The translations under genes were made by a program, and so were the position numbers. Source: Fibrobacter sp. UWH4 (GTDB lineage Bacteria; Fibrobacterota; Fibrobacteria; Fibrobacterales; Fibrobacteraceae). Taken from it: a stretch of DNA of 64,000 nt. Shown piece by piece: positions 50,936 through 59,238 of the stretch; positions within the stretch are counted from its first letter, which is position 1; each line of letters starts with the position of its first letter. The notes under the pieces were generated by a model. The model did no database searches. It worked only from the letters and a program-made list of their open reading frames with translations, and was not told the origin of the DNA. The stretch lies in contig NZ_FRAY01000006.1 in the NCBI RefSeq assembly GCF_900142475.1, positions 111,905-175,904 of the forward strand, written 5' to 3'.

Positions 50936-51757
50936 TTATTTCAACAAAAACCTTTTATTCGAGATTTCCAGAACGGCAGGAGCATAGTCCACATTCAAAA
51001 GTCCATCTTGCGTATAGCCCTGTTCAAGCAGAATCCCATTCAGGTCAAAAACCTTATACGCAGAAACTTCCTTCAGGCCATCAACGGCAAAGGCGCCTTT
51101 AGAAATTCTTCGTATGCCCAGCGACCGACCGCCGACCGGAATTTCCGAAATACCTAGTGTATACTCGTCGCATAAATACAAGGAATCGAGAACCGTCGGT
51201 TTTCCCCAGTGAAGCACATAAAAAGGACCCAAGACGGATACCGCAGAATCCGTGTCATCGCAATCGATATTGTACTCTGTAGACATCAACCTCGGTTCAC
51301 CCAAACCATCTTCTTCGCCAAAGTCCTTCGACATTTTTTCAATAATATGGCTCACCAAGGAATCCGCCTCCTGTTCCGTCCCTTCAAAAACAGAGGCCTT
51401 CTGCCACCGCAAAAATTCATCCTTCAAGACCGCCGAAAAAGACACATGCGTGTCCAAAGAATCACACAAGGGATCTTTTTCACAGATATTGCTCAGTTCT
51501 ATACGTTTTCCATTCGTCGTTACCACAATCACAGGATTTAAGTGCGAGCGATATACCCACAGGTTTCCACCCCTTTGCAGATTCACTACAGGCGGCTCGA
51601 CATTCTTCTTATTCCTTAGATTCAAGGAATCCTTCTTGAACAGGCAAATGCTTGTCGACGGAAAAAACGACAAGGACTTTTTAAGAACACAATTCCCTGC
51701 AAACGTCGGCAACACAAAAAATTGTATTGTAAGTAATGCTAGAAGTACTCGTTTCAT
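50936..51757 (-). CDS. Secreted protein, tandem paralogue A, with T9SS-like C-terminus
   Basis: 273 residues from the ATG at 51757 (a longer frame starts 15 codons upstream). Signal peptide (VLLALLTIQFFVLPTFAG). The body has no recognised family; four or more conserved Cys (NCVLKK, SICLFKK, NICEKDPLCD, YNIDCDD) suggest disulphides. The end, AYKVFDLNGILLEQGYTQDG with a final FLLK, looks like a shortened type A sorting domain. Residues about 24-155 are almost identical to those of the next gene upstream, with more divergent ends. Confidence 0.75.
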   Translation of the reverse strand: MKRVLLALLTIQFFVLPTFAGNCVLKKSLSFFPSTSICLFKKDSLNLRNKKNVEPPVVNLQRGGNLWVYRSHLNPVIVVTTNGKRIELSNICEKDPLCDSLDTHVSFSAVLKDEFLRWQKASVFEGTEQEADSLVSHIIEKMSKDFGEEDGLGEPRLMSTEYNIDCDDTDSAVSVLGPFYVLHWGKPTVLDSLYLCDEYTLGISEIPVGGRSLGIRRISKGAFAVDGLKEVSAYKVFDLNGILLEQGYTQDGLLNVDYAPAVLEISNKRFLLK

Positions 51758-51784
51758 CTTTTCATAAAATAGAATCTTTCTGCA

Positions 51785-51809
51785 AAACAAGGGGCGGAAC
51801 ATCCGCCCC
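51785..51809 (-). terminator. Rho-independent terminator between the tandem paralogues
   Basis: Perfect stem GGGGCGG-AACAT-CCGCCCC (51791-51809), with T tracts on both sides (TTTTTT on the plus side, TTGTTTT on the minus side). On the minus strand it ends the transcript of paralogue B, 39 bases after its stop. Confidence 0.8.
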
Positions 51810-51847
51810 TTTTTTCCGTTTTCAGCAGGAAACAGGACCTATTTTTC

Positions 51848-52669
51848 CTACCTTAACAGAACCTTCTGATCTGAAATCATCAAAATACTAGGAAACGTAC
51901 TTATTTCGACCAATCCCTTTTGTACATAACCCTGTTTAAGCAAAACTCCATTCAAATCAAAAACTTTATATGGAGTAAAGTCCTTTATGCCTCCAATAGA
52001 GAAAGTATTCCTAGAAACTCTTTCGATGTTCAACGAGTGAAAACCTGTCGAAGCGACAGGAATCTTTAGAGTATACTCGTCGCATAAATACAAGGAATCA
52101 AGTACCGTCGGCGTTTCCCAATTAAGCCCAAAAAAAGGACCCAAGATGGACTCCGCAGAATCTGTGTCATCGCAATAGATATTGTACTCTATATATGCCA
52201 AATCCGGCTCGTCAACATCGTCTTCTTCGCCAAAGGCCTTTGACATCTTTACAATAATGTGGCTCACCAAGGAATCAGCCTCCTGTTCCGTCCCCTCAAA
52301 AACAGAGGCCTTCTGCCACCGCAAAAATTCATCCTTCAAGACCGCCGAAAAAGACACATGCGTATCCAAGGAATCACACAAGGGGTCCTTTTCACAGATA
52401 TTGCTCAGCACTACACGTCTTCCATCCGTCGTTACCACAATCATTGGATTCAAGTGCGAGCGGTACATCCATAGGTTTCCACTCCTTTGCAGATTCACTA
52501 CAGGCGGTTCAACATTCTTCTTATTCCTAAAATTCAAGGAGTCCTTCTTGAACAGGCAAATACTTGTTGACGGAAAAAACGACAAGGACTTTTTCATGTC
52601 ACAACTTGCCGCAAATACATTGGCAGCGGACAACTGAATAAGAAATATGGCAAGAGCGATGTATTTCAT
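51848..52669 (-). CDS. Secreted protein, tandem paralogue B, with T9SS-like C-terminus
   Basis: 273 residues from the ATG at 52669, chosen because TTGGAGGAAAAA stands immediately upstream; the ATG four codons earlier overlaps that ribosome binding site. Signal peptide (YIALAIFLIQLSAANVFAA), the same Cys pattern and the same near-identical central block as paralogue A (LKDEFLRWQKASVFEGTEQ is unchanged), and the same terminal motif YKVFDLNGVLLKQG. Function unknown; likely exported to the surface. Each copy has its own terminator, so they may be regulated separately. Confidence 0.75.
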   Translation of the reverse strand: MKYIALAIFLIQLSAANVFAASCDMKKSLSFFPSTSICLFKKDSLNFRNKKNVEPPVVNLQRSGNLWMYRSHLNPMIVVTTDGRRVVLSNICEKDPLCDSLDTHVSFSAVLKDEFLRWQKASVFEGTEQEADSLVSHIIVKMSKAFGEEDDVDEPDLAYIEYNIYCDDTDSAESILGPFFGLNWETPTVLDSLYLCDEYTLKIPVASTGFHSLNIERVSRNTFSIGGIKDFTPYKVFDLNGVLLKQGYVQKGLVEISTFPSILMISDQKVLLR

Positions 52670-52851
52670 TTTTTCCTCCAATCTATCGCATAATAACTGT
52701 TATCTAAATGTTGTTCAAAAGCAACATGGAATAAAGTTGCATACTGATGAACCATTATTTTATAACGCTAGCGTTTGTCCTTCCCGCATAATCACTTATC
52801 AAAAAAATACATTTTATAAAAACAATTCACTCTTTTTTCTCGCAAAATACG
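52670..52851. other. Intergenic region with palindromes upstream of paralogue B
   Basis: A/T-rich stretch holding the inverted repeat ATGTTG-TTCAAAAG-CAACAT (52708-52727) and the perfect palindrome AACGCTAGCGTT (52764-52775). These are candidate operator sites or hairpins for paralogue B. No gene or clear promoter is seen. Confidence 0.45.
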
Positions 52852-52875
52852 AAAAAACGGCTCCTTACGGAGCCG
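52852..52875 (-). terminator. Rho-independent terminator of the opp operon
   Basis: Hairpin CGGCTCC-TTAC-GGAGCCG (52858-52875) followed on the minus strand by six T. It lies about 85 bases after the stop of the last transporter gene. Confidence 0.9.
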
Positions 52876-52959
52876 ATTTTTCTGGATTCTTCGATCGCAG
52901 TAATCTTCGGTTCGGTCATGAAAACAAGCAAACTTGTTTTCACGACTTTCACCTTGCAA

Positions 52960-53769
52960 TTACTTCTTAGAACGATGGCTGTTCTTGATCCATTCGGTCT
53001 TGTGGACTTCCGGGATATCGTCGAGCAGCTTGAGCGTGTGCGGTTCGGTCGTGTTGTCGAGCACTTCGGCAGGAGTACCCTGGTTCACGATCTTACCGTC
53101 GTGCATGATGAAGATACGGTCAGAAACGTAGTTTGCAAGACCGATATCGTGAGTCACGAACACCACGGTCATCTTCAGCTCGTCTTTCAACTTGCGGAGG
53201 TAATCGAGGATGTTTGCACGCACACAGGCGTCCACCATGGAGGTGGCTTCATCAGCGATCAAGACCTTCGGACGGAGCGCGAAGATACGAGCCAAAAGCA
53301 TACGCTGCATCTGACCGCCGGAAAGTTCGAACGGGTACTTGCCTTCGATATCTTCGGGCTTCACGTTCACAGCCATCAGGCCTTCGTCCACGCGGCGGCG
53401 AACTTCTTCCTTGGAGGGCTTGTCCTTGAGGATGTTCAGGGCGTCTTCCAGCTGGCTACGGATGGTAAAGAACTGGTTGAAGCAGCCGAACGGATCCTGG
53501 AACACGGACTGCACTTCGTTCCAGTGAGCCTTCAGGTTCTTGATGGGCTTGTCGCGATACAGGAACTGGCCGCGAGTCGGCTTATAAAGACCGAGCATGA
53601 TCTTGGCGAGCACGGACTTGCCGCAGCCCGAACCACCCACGATGGAGATGAACTCTTCGTCATAGATGTCGAAGGACACATCCTTCACGGCGGTCTTCAG
53701 GGACTTGCCGGCACCAAAATCCTTGCTGATGCGCTTAGCGGAAAATACAACGGGTTTATCAGACAGCAT
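52960..53769 (-). CDS. oppF: Oligopeptide ABC transporter ATPase (OppF/DppF type)
   Basis: 269 residues with Walker A (GGSGCGKSVLAK), Q-loop, signature (LSGGQMQRMLLAR), Walker B (VLIADEATSMVD) and a switch His (FVTHDIG). The C-terminus KLLDDIPEVHKTEW resembles the oligopeptide-specific extension, shortened. It pairs with OppD to power import. It overlaps oppD by 11 bases and has its own GAGGTG ribosome binding site inside oppD. Last gene of the five-gene operon. Confidence 0.94.
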   Translation of the reverse strand: MLSDKPVVFSAKRISKDFGAGKSLKTAVKDVSFDIYDEEFISIVGGSGCGKSVLAKIMLGLYKPTRGQFLYRDKPIKNLKAHWNEVQSVFQDPFGCFNQFFTIRSQLEDALNILKDKPSKEEVRRRVDEGLMAVNVKPEDIEGKYPFELSGGQMQRMLLARIFALRPKVLIADEATSMVDACVRANILDYLRKLKDELKMTVVFVTHDIGLANYVSDRIFIMHDGKIVNQGTPAEVLDNTTEPHTLKLLDDIPEVHKTEWIKNSHRSKK

Positions 53770-54757
53770 AATCGCACCTCACTTGACGGTCGCCTACAAT
53801 GCGGATGTTCTGGGTATTCTTCTTGCAGTCGGGGCATGCCTTCTTGCAGCGGGGAGCAAAGCGGCAACCCACGATCTTGTTCTTCAGGCTCGGAGGAGCA
53901 CCTTCGATAGCCACCGGATGACGGGTACGCTGGGAAGCTTCGGTAGAAAGCATAGCGCCCATCAGAGCCTGCGTATACGGGTGACGCGGATCCTTAACGA
54001 CCTGATCAGCCGTACCGTATTCCACGATTTCGCCGGCGTACATGATGGCGATGTTGTCTGCCACGTGGTACAGGAGCGGAAGTTCGTGGGTAATGAAGAT
54101 CATCGTGGAGAAGATGCCCTTGTCAAGAAGATCGAAAATCATCTTGATCACTTCCTTCTGGGTAGAAACGTCCAGAGCGGAAGTCGGTTCGTCGGCGATC
54201 ACCATCTGCGGGTTGAGCAAGGTGGAGATACCGATCACGGAACGCTGGCGTTCACCGGCGGTGAGCTGAATCGGGTAGGAGTTCAGCACACGCTTGGTAT
54301 CCATTCCGAACAGGTCGAAACGTTCGCAAAGACGGTCGTAGATTTCCTTGTGGTCGAGCTTCTTGCCCGGCTGCTGGTGGGCAGCGATCACGTCGGCAGC
54401 GATGTCCTTGATTTTACGCACCGGGTTAAGCGCGTTGAATGCACCCTGCGGAATCATGGAGACCTGCTGAGCGAGCACGTTAGCGCGAACATCTTCGAGC
54501 TTGCGGTGCATCAGGGATTCCATGTGGTCGCCCACACGCACACGCACGTCACCCTTTTCGGGGTAAAGCGGCGGGATGCACATGCCCATAAGGCCGGACA
54601 CCAAGGTGGACTTACCGCAACCAGATTCACCTGCGATACCGAGGATTTCGCCCTGCTTCATGGAGAAGGACACATCCGTCACGGCATGAGTCTTGTCGCC
54701 GAAACGGCCAAGGTAATAGAGGCCGAGATTTTCTACTTCAAATACATTTTCAGACAT
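53759..54757 (-). CDS. oppD: Oligopeptide ABC transporter ATPase (OppD/DppD type)
   Basis: 332 residues. Walker A GESGCGKSTLVSG, Walker B MVIADEPTSALDV, switch His (FITHELPLLYH). The signature is LTAGERQR rather than LSGGQ, a change tolerated in one half of some heterodimeric ATPases. The C-terminal oligopeptide-binding extension carries the four-Cys cluster CRFAPRCKKACPDCKK, like the iron-sulphur ligands of OppD/DppD proteins. It forms the ATPase pair with OppF. The gene begins 11 bases after the oppC stop. Confidence 0.94.
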   Translation of the reverse strand: MSENVFEVENLGLYYLGRFGDKTHAVTDVSFSMKQGEILGIAGESGCGKSTLVSGLMGMCIPPLYPEKGDVRVRVGDHMESLMHRKLEDVRANVLAQQVSMIPQGAFNALNPVRKIKDIAADVIAAHQQPGKKLDHKEIYDRLCERFDLFGMDTKRVLNSYPIQLTAGERQRSVIGISTLLNPQMVIADEPTSALDVSTQKEVIKMIFDLLDKGIFSTMIFITHELPLLYHVADNIAIMYAGEIVEYGTADQVVKDPRHPYTQALMGAMLSTEASQRTRHPVAIEGAPPSLKNKIVGCRFAPRCKKACPDCKKNTQNIRIVGDRQVRCDYAV

Positions 54758-54768
54758 TTCGTTACCTC

Positions 54769-55614
54769 TTATTTGCGCAGACGCGGGTTAAAGACGCCTT
54801 CCATAGAAGTATTGATGAGGTAAAGGGCAAACACCGTAAGGGTCACCACGAGGGTCGCCGGAATGAAGGCAATCCAGATGGAGTCGGCAAGAGCGCCGTT
54901 GTCCTTCGCCTGGTTCAAGATGATACCGAGGCTAGTCGTATCGACAGGGCCAAGGCCGATCATGGAGATGGAAGCTTCGGAAAGAATACCCGAACCCACC
55001 TGCATGATGAACACCATGAACACGTAGGAGAGCAAGTACGGAAGCACATGCTTGATCACGATCGTGAGCGTAGATGCACCGTTGATGCGGGCAAGCGCGA
55101 TGTGGTCGCGGCTACGCAGAGAAGATGCCTGGGCACGCACAGCACGAGCAGACCAGCTCCATGCGGTAAGACCGATGATGAGACCGATCAAGGTGAGGGA
55201 ACGACCGTCCTTCACGGCAGAGCTGATAAGCACGAGGATCACGAACTGCGGAATCACGATGAAGAGGTTCGTGAACATGTTCAGGACTTCGTCGATCCAG
55301 CCACCGCGGAAACCGCCGAACAGACCGATAAGCACACCGATCGTCGTGGCGATGATACCGGCCACGAAACCCACATAGAGCGAGCTGCGCAGACCAGCAA
55401 TCAGCAGGGACACATAGTCACGGCCGAGGTGGTCGGTACCGAGCAGGTGTTCAGAAGAAGAACCTGCATACGGGCCAGCGAGAATGTCACGGGCGTGAGT
55501 ATCGACGTTGTAGAAGAGAGGTCCAAAGAGCGCGATCAGGAGCGTGAGCACGAAGATCGAGATACCGATGACAAACATCGGGGACTTGAGAAGGTTTCTT
55601 AAGAGTTTCAACAT
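54769..55614 (-). CDS. oppC: Oligopeptide ABC transporter permease (OppC/DppC type)
   Basis: 281 residues with an N-terminal anchor helix (FVIGISIFVLTLLIALFGPLFY), the OppC_N signature HLLGTDHLGRDYVSLLIAGLRSSL, and five further helices. The EAA loop (RAQASSLRSRDHIALARINGAS) contacts the ATPases. It forms the membrane channel with OppB. Two bases separate it from oppB. Confidence 0.94.
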   Translation of the reverse strand: MLKLLRNLLKSPMFVIGISIFVLTLLIALFGPLFYNVDTHARDILAGPYAGSSSEHLLGTDHLGRDYVSLLIAGLRSSLYVGFVAGIIATTIGVLIGLFGGFRGGWIDEVLNMFTNLFIVIPQFVILVLISSAVKDGRSLTLIGLIIGLTAWSWSARAVRAQASSLRSRDHIALARINGASTLTIVIKHVLPYLLSYVFMVFIMQVGSGILSEASISMIGLGPVDTTSLGIILNQAKDNGALADSIWIAFIPATLVVTLTVFALYLINTSMEGVFNPRLRK

Positions 55615-55616
55615 AA

Positions 55617-56993
55617 TTACTTACCTCCCATTTGGAGACCGGCCTTAACGCGCGGATCGAACACGGCGATGAGCACGTCAACGGCGTAGTTGGCCACAAG
55701 CACGCAGGTAGAGATCATGAGCGTACAACCCTGAATCGTTGCGTAGTCGTTCTTCTGGATGGCGTTGAGCATCGCCATACCGAGGCCCGGATAAGAGAAG
55801 ATCATTTCGGTAATGAGTGCGCCACCCACCATGGCGCCCAGGGACTGAGCAAGACCGGTGAGCTGCGGAAGCATGGCGTTACGGAACACGTAGCTAATAA
55901 TCTTGCCTTCGCGAAGACCGAGCCACTTAGCGTACTTCATGTAGTCAGTACCGAGTTCATAAATGGACATGGAGCGCATACCCGTTGCCTGACCCGAAAG
56001 AAGAATCGGGAAGCAGCTGAAGAACGGGAGGATGTAGTACCAAGCGACGCTCTTGATGCAGGTCCAGGAGAAGGTGAGTTCCGGAATGTCAGAGCTGTAG
56101 GCACCCATGGCCGGGAACCAACCGAGCGTGATGGAGAAGAGGGCCACCAAGAGCATACCGAACACGAAGTACGGCACACCGTTCAGGAACATGGCGCAGG
56201 GGAAGAACACCTTGTCGAAAATGCCGCGCTTGTAAGCAGCGAAAGCACCGAGCAAGTTACCGATAATCCAGCCGAGCAAAATAGTCGGAGCCTGGATGAG
56301 GAGCGTCCACGGGAGGGACTTCTTGATCACGTTGGTCACCGGTTCGTTGTTCTGGTAAGAGAGGCCGAGGTCTCCCTTGAACACGTTGGCGATGTAACGG
56401 AGGAACTGGGAGAATGCAGAACTGAGCTTCGGGTCGGTCTTGAGCACCGGTTCTTCAACCATCACGGTGTCCTGACGTTCTGCCTGGACAGATTCCATCA
56501 CGGCAACCTTTTCAACCTTGGCGACCTTCTTCTTGCCCACCTTTTCCATCACGGGCTTGCCCTTGGCGTCGAGTACCGGCTTTTCTTCGAAGACCGGCTT
56601 GCCTTCGGCGTCAACCTTCTGGCGTTCCACCATCTTCGGGGTGCCGTCTTCGTTGACTTCCTTCACGGTCACGAGCACCGGATTGCCGGCCTCGTCGAGC
56701 TTGGCGACCCTACGGGTAACCATCTGACCATTTTCGTCGACTTCCGGTTCGTAAATCACGTTACCCTGGTCGTCGAGTTCGGCCATGCCGAAGGAAACCA
56801 GGAGTTCGGCCTTCTTCTTCTGAGCTTCAGTCGGAGAAAGGCCCTTACCGGCCTGACCCATAATGATGTCGACCGGGTTGTTGTCGCCAAGACGCGGCAA
56901 CGCGAAGTTAAGTGCCACTGCAAAAACGAAGGTCAGGAGATACCAGAACCCCTTCTGCAGGACATAGCGTAGCATAGGATATTGTTTAAGCAT
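55617..56993 (-). CDS. oppB: Oligopeptide ABC transporter permease (OppB type) with long repeat insertion
   Basis: 458 residues, against about 310 usual. The first helix (10-33) and the core from residue 190 on (FLRYIANVFKGDLGLSYQNNEPV, five more helices, EAA loop YMKYAKWLGLREGKIISYVFRNAMLPQ) are normal. Between them residues about 72-188 are inserted in what should be the periplasmic loop. The insertion carries five tandem 14-residue units of the form [VL]-D-x-x-G-x-P-V plus six charged residues, then a Lys-rich stretch. The frame is intact. Transport function should be kept, since the pore domain is complete. Confidence 0.92.
   Translation of the reverse strand: MLKQYPMLRYVLQKGFWYLLTFVFAVALNFALPRLGDNNPVDIIMGQAGKGLSPTEAQKKKAELLVSFGMAELDDQGNVIYEPEVDENGQMVTRRVAKLDEAGNPVLVTVKEVNEDGTPKMVERQKVDAEGKPVFEEKPVLDAKGKPVMEKVGKKKVAKVEKVAVMESVQAERQDTVMVEEPVLKTDPKLSSAFSQFLRYIANVFKGDLGLSYQNNEPVTNVIKKSLPWTLLIQAPTILLGWIIGNLLGAFAAYKRGIFDKVFFPCAMFLNGVPYFVFGMLLVALFSITLGWFPAMGAYSSDIPELTFSWTCIKSVAWYYILPFFSCFPILLSGQATGMRSMSIYELGTDYMKYAKWLGLREGKIISYVFRNAMLPQLTGLAQSLGAMVGGALITEMIFSYPGLGMAMLNAIQKNDYATIQGCTLMISTCVLVANYAVDVLIAVFDPRVKAGLQMGGK
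56430..56780 (-). repeat. Charged 14-residue repeat insertion within oppB
   Basis: Codes for OppB residues 72-188. Repeat centres DENGQMV, DEAGNPV, NEDGTPK, DAEGKPV and DAKGKPV start at residues 86, 100, 114, 128 and 142, exactly 14 apart; a first degenerate copy (DDQGNVI) starts at 74. In DNA this is a 42-bp period. Confidence 0.88.
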
Positions 56994-57010
56994 TTGTATT
57001 CCTTTAACCT

Positions 57011-58837
57011 TTATTTAGCAAGCTTTAAGTTCCAGAGGATCTTGGTGCCCGAAGCCACCCACGGCAGCTGAGCCGGAGCGTACGGGTTTTCGGCGGTGGG
57101 CCAGTTCGTCCACACGCGGTCGCTGAATTCGTAGAACTGTTCGGGCAGGTAGACCAGCGGAATAGAGGGCTGGTCTTCCATGAAGATCTTGTTGAGTTCG
57201 CGGTAGGCCTTTGCGATTTCCACGGAGTCCGTCATCAGAGGAATAGCGGAAAGGAGCTGGTCCACTTCGGGGCGGAAGCCTTCGGTACCCGGCTGGTTGT
57301 AACGACCGATGTTCACACCGGCCCAGGCGCCAAGCGGCTGCCAGTCGCGGCTTGCCATGATTTCGTTGAAGCGGCTCCACGGAAGAGACGGAGTCACGTC
57401 GGCGACAGGCTTGTGCATCACGAGGTCGAAGTTGCCAAGACCCATGGCCGGCCAGTAGGAACCACCGTCCACGAAGCCTTCGCGGATATCGATACCGGCC
57501 TTGCGCATGCCTTCGACAGCAATCGTCACCATGGCTTCCCAGTCGGTCCAACCATTCGGGCTAGTGATGTAGAGAGTCGGGAGACGTTCGCCCTTGGCAT
57601 TTTCCATGTGGTCCAAGGTACCGTCGTCGTTGAACACGGACTTGAAGCCCGCTTCGGAAAGAATCTGCTTCACTGCGGCGAGGCGTTCGGCTTCATCGCT
57701 GATGCCAAGGTTCACGCCGTACTTTTCGAGGTCTTCGTCGACAATGTACTTGCCTTCGAGGTCCGTCGGCATGATGAGGCCGGCCTTGAGGGTAGAGGTG
57801 TAGTTGGAAACGGCGAACTGGCGCAGAGCGTTGTAGTCAATTGCCGTAGCAAGAGCACGGCGGAAACGCTTGTCGTTCAGGGGTTCCTTAAGGGTGTTGA
57901 TCACGAGCATGGGCATTGCACCCGGACGGAAGTAAGGCGGCTCGTTCCACCAGGTGTGGACGCCGGCCGAAGCCTTACGAGCAATACGCGGAATAAAGCT
58001 CTGGGAGGCATCAAGGTTGCCTTCGCGCATGGCGATGGTATTATGTTCGTTGTTCTTGTAAATCGGGTGAACAATGAACTTCGGAGCCGGGAGCTGTCCG
58101 TCGTGGAGGGCAGCGTTGCCCCAGTAGTCGTCGCGGCGTTCAAGAATAATCTTGTTCGGGTCAGCGCTACGCAGGTTGTACGGACCCGAAATCACCGGAT
58201 TCTGATCCATGGGGAGCTTCTTCGTCTCGTCGAGGCCCTTTTCCTTGATCAGCGGTTCAAACACATGCGACGGAGCGATACGGGTCGCCTGCAACATGTC
58301 GCGCACGGTCAGCGGGTTGTTGCGCTTGTCCTTAGCGACCATGAAGGAAAGACGTTCAGCAACGGTACCGTCTTCGTTCTTCTTCAAGGTGTCGATATGA
58401 ATAGCGGAAATCTGTTCGGTAGAGTTGATGGAACCGCGCAGGAACATGAAGGTCACGTCGGTAGAAGTCACCGGCTTACCGTCGCTCCACTTGGCGGCGG
58501 GGTTCAGGTCCACAACGATGGAGTCGTTATTGGAAAGCTCTTCGACCAAGGTGCCCAGAAGGGGTTCGATCTTACCATTCAGGGAGTTGTAGGTGATGAG
58601 CGGTTCGTACATCAGGTTGAAGCGTCCGCCCACCGGCCAGGAAGCCATCCAGCTTTCAGCTAGCGGGTTAAACGAACCCGGAGCGTCGTTCTGCTGGCCC
58701 GACAAGTACAGCGTCTGTTGACGGGGAAGCGCGCCACCCAGATCACCTTCCGATGCTGCGTCGCCGCAACCCGAAAGGAGCGCACCGGATGCCGAGAGCG
58801 CAAGCGCCGTCTTGGCAATCGATTTCAATCCAATCAT
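57011..58837 (-). CDS. oppA: Oligopeptide-binding lipoprotein (solute-binding protein family 5)
   Basis: 608 residues with lipobox GALLSGC (Cys24). Family 5 features: FNLMYEPLITYNSLNGKIEPLL near the N-terminus, WSDGKPVTSTDVTFMFLRG, RRDDYWGNA, LNDKRFRRALATAIDY, and ending with YLPEQFYEFSDRVWTNWP. It captures peptides and passes them to OppBC. First gene of the operon, with AGAGGA before the ATG. A perfect 20-bp palindrome lies just upstream of that site. Peptides, cello-oligosaccharides or other ligands are all possible for this family; peptide is the default. Confidence 0.92.
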   Translation of the reverse strand: MIGLKSIAKTALALSASGALLSGCGDAASEGDLGGALPRQQTLYLSGQQNDAPGSFNPLAESWMASWPVGGRFNLMYEPLITYNSLNGKIEPLLGTLVEELSNNDSIVVDLNPAAKWSDGKPVTSTDVTFMFLRGSINSTEQISAIHIDTLKKNEDGTVAERLSFMVAKDKRNNPLTVRDMLQATRIAPSHVFEPLIKEKGLDETKKLPMDQNPVISGPYNLRSADPNKIILERRDDYWGNAALHDGQLPAPKFIVHPIYKNNEHNTIAMREGNLDASQSFIPRIARKASAGVHTWWNEPPYFRPGAMPMLVINTLKEPLNDKRFRRALATAIDYNALRQFAVSNYTSTLKAGLIMPTDLEGKYIVDEDLEKYGVNLGISDEAERLAAVKQILSEAGFKSVFNDDGTLDHMENAKGERLPTLYITSPNGWTDWEAMVTIAVEGMRKAGIDIREGFVDGGSYWPAMGLGNFDLVMHKPVADVTPSLPWSRFNEIMASRDWQPLGAWAGVNIGRYNQPGTEGFRPEVDQLLSAIPLMTDSVEIAKAYRELNKIFMEDQPSIPLVYLPEQFYEFSDRVWTNWPTAENPYAPAQLPWVASGTKILWNLKLAK

Positions 58838-58846
58838 TTGTGTCCT

Positions 58847-58866
58847 CTTTTTATAGCTATAAAAAG
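58847..58866 (-). promoter_or_regulatory. Perfect 20-bp palindrome at the ribosome binding site of oppA
   Basis: CTTTTTATAGCTATAAAAAG is fully self-complementary. On the minus strand its 3' arm runs into the AGAGGA ribosome binding site of the solute-binding protein gene, ten bases before the ATG. It could be an operator or an RNA stem that controls translation. No partner regulator is identifiable here. Confidence 0.6.
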
Positions 58867-59238
58867 CTTGTGTGAAAAAATTTCTCCCGTAATATAGATT
58901 TAAATGAAAAAATTGTTCTGCGCTTTTTAAAAAATAGTGTTTACAAAGGGATTTTTTTGCGCACCATAGGTATCCCCACGCGCCATCGCTGTTTACAGAA
59001 ATTTACACTACTTGCAACACACGCTTATTTTTTTTGCAGTTCAAACAAATTAATTCACTATTACATACAAAAGAAGCCGCTCCGTTGGGAGCGACTTCCT
59101 TGAATAATTTTGCCAAGGTCACTTCGGCAAGCTCAGTGACCTTGTCAGGGCAAGCCTTGGCAGCCGGAGCGGCCTTCCATGAGCAACAAAGCCCCTGGTA
59201 TTAACTAGGGGCAGTTGCGAGAGCTTGCGCTCTAGAGA
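58867..59238. other. Intergenic region: oppA leader, eno terminators and a REP-like palindrome
   Basis: No gene. The oppA side is A/T-rich with a possible minus-strand -10 (TATATT near 58900). A hairpin GAAGCCGCTCC-GTTG-GGAGCGACTTC (59073-59098, T-rich on the minus side) can end the enolase transcript. A REP-like palindrome fills 59114-59162. GCCCCTGGTATTAACTAGGGGC (about 59191-59212) is a further hairpin close to the enolase stop. Confidence 0.6.
59114..59162. repeat. REP-like palindromic element
   Basis: AAGGTCACT and AGTGACCTT (59117-59145) pair around the core TCGGCAAGCTC; an outer GCCAAGG/CCTTGGC pair encloses it. The 15-mer CTTCGGCAAGCTCAG is identical to the core of the expansin-linker repeats. 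Confidence 0.75.
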
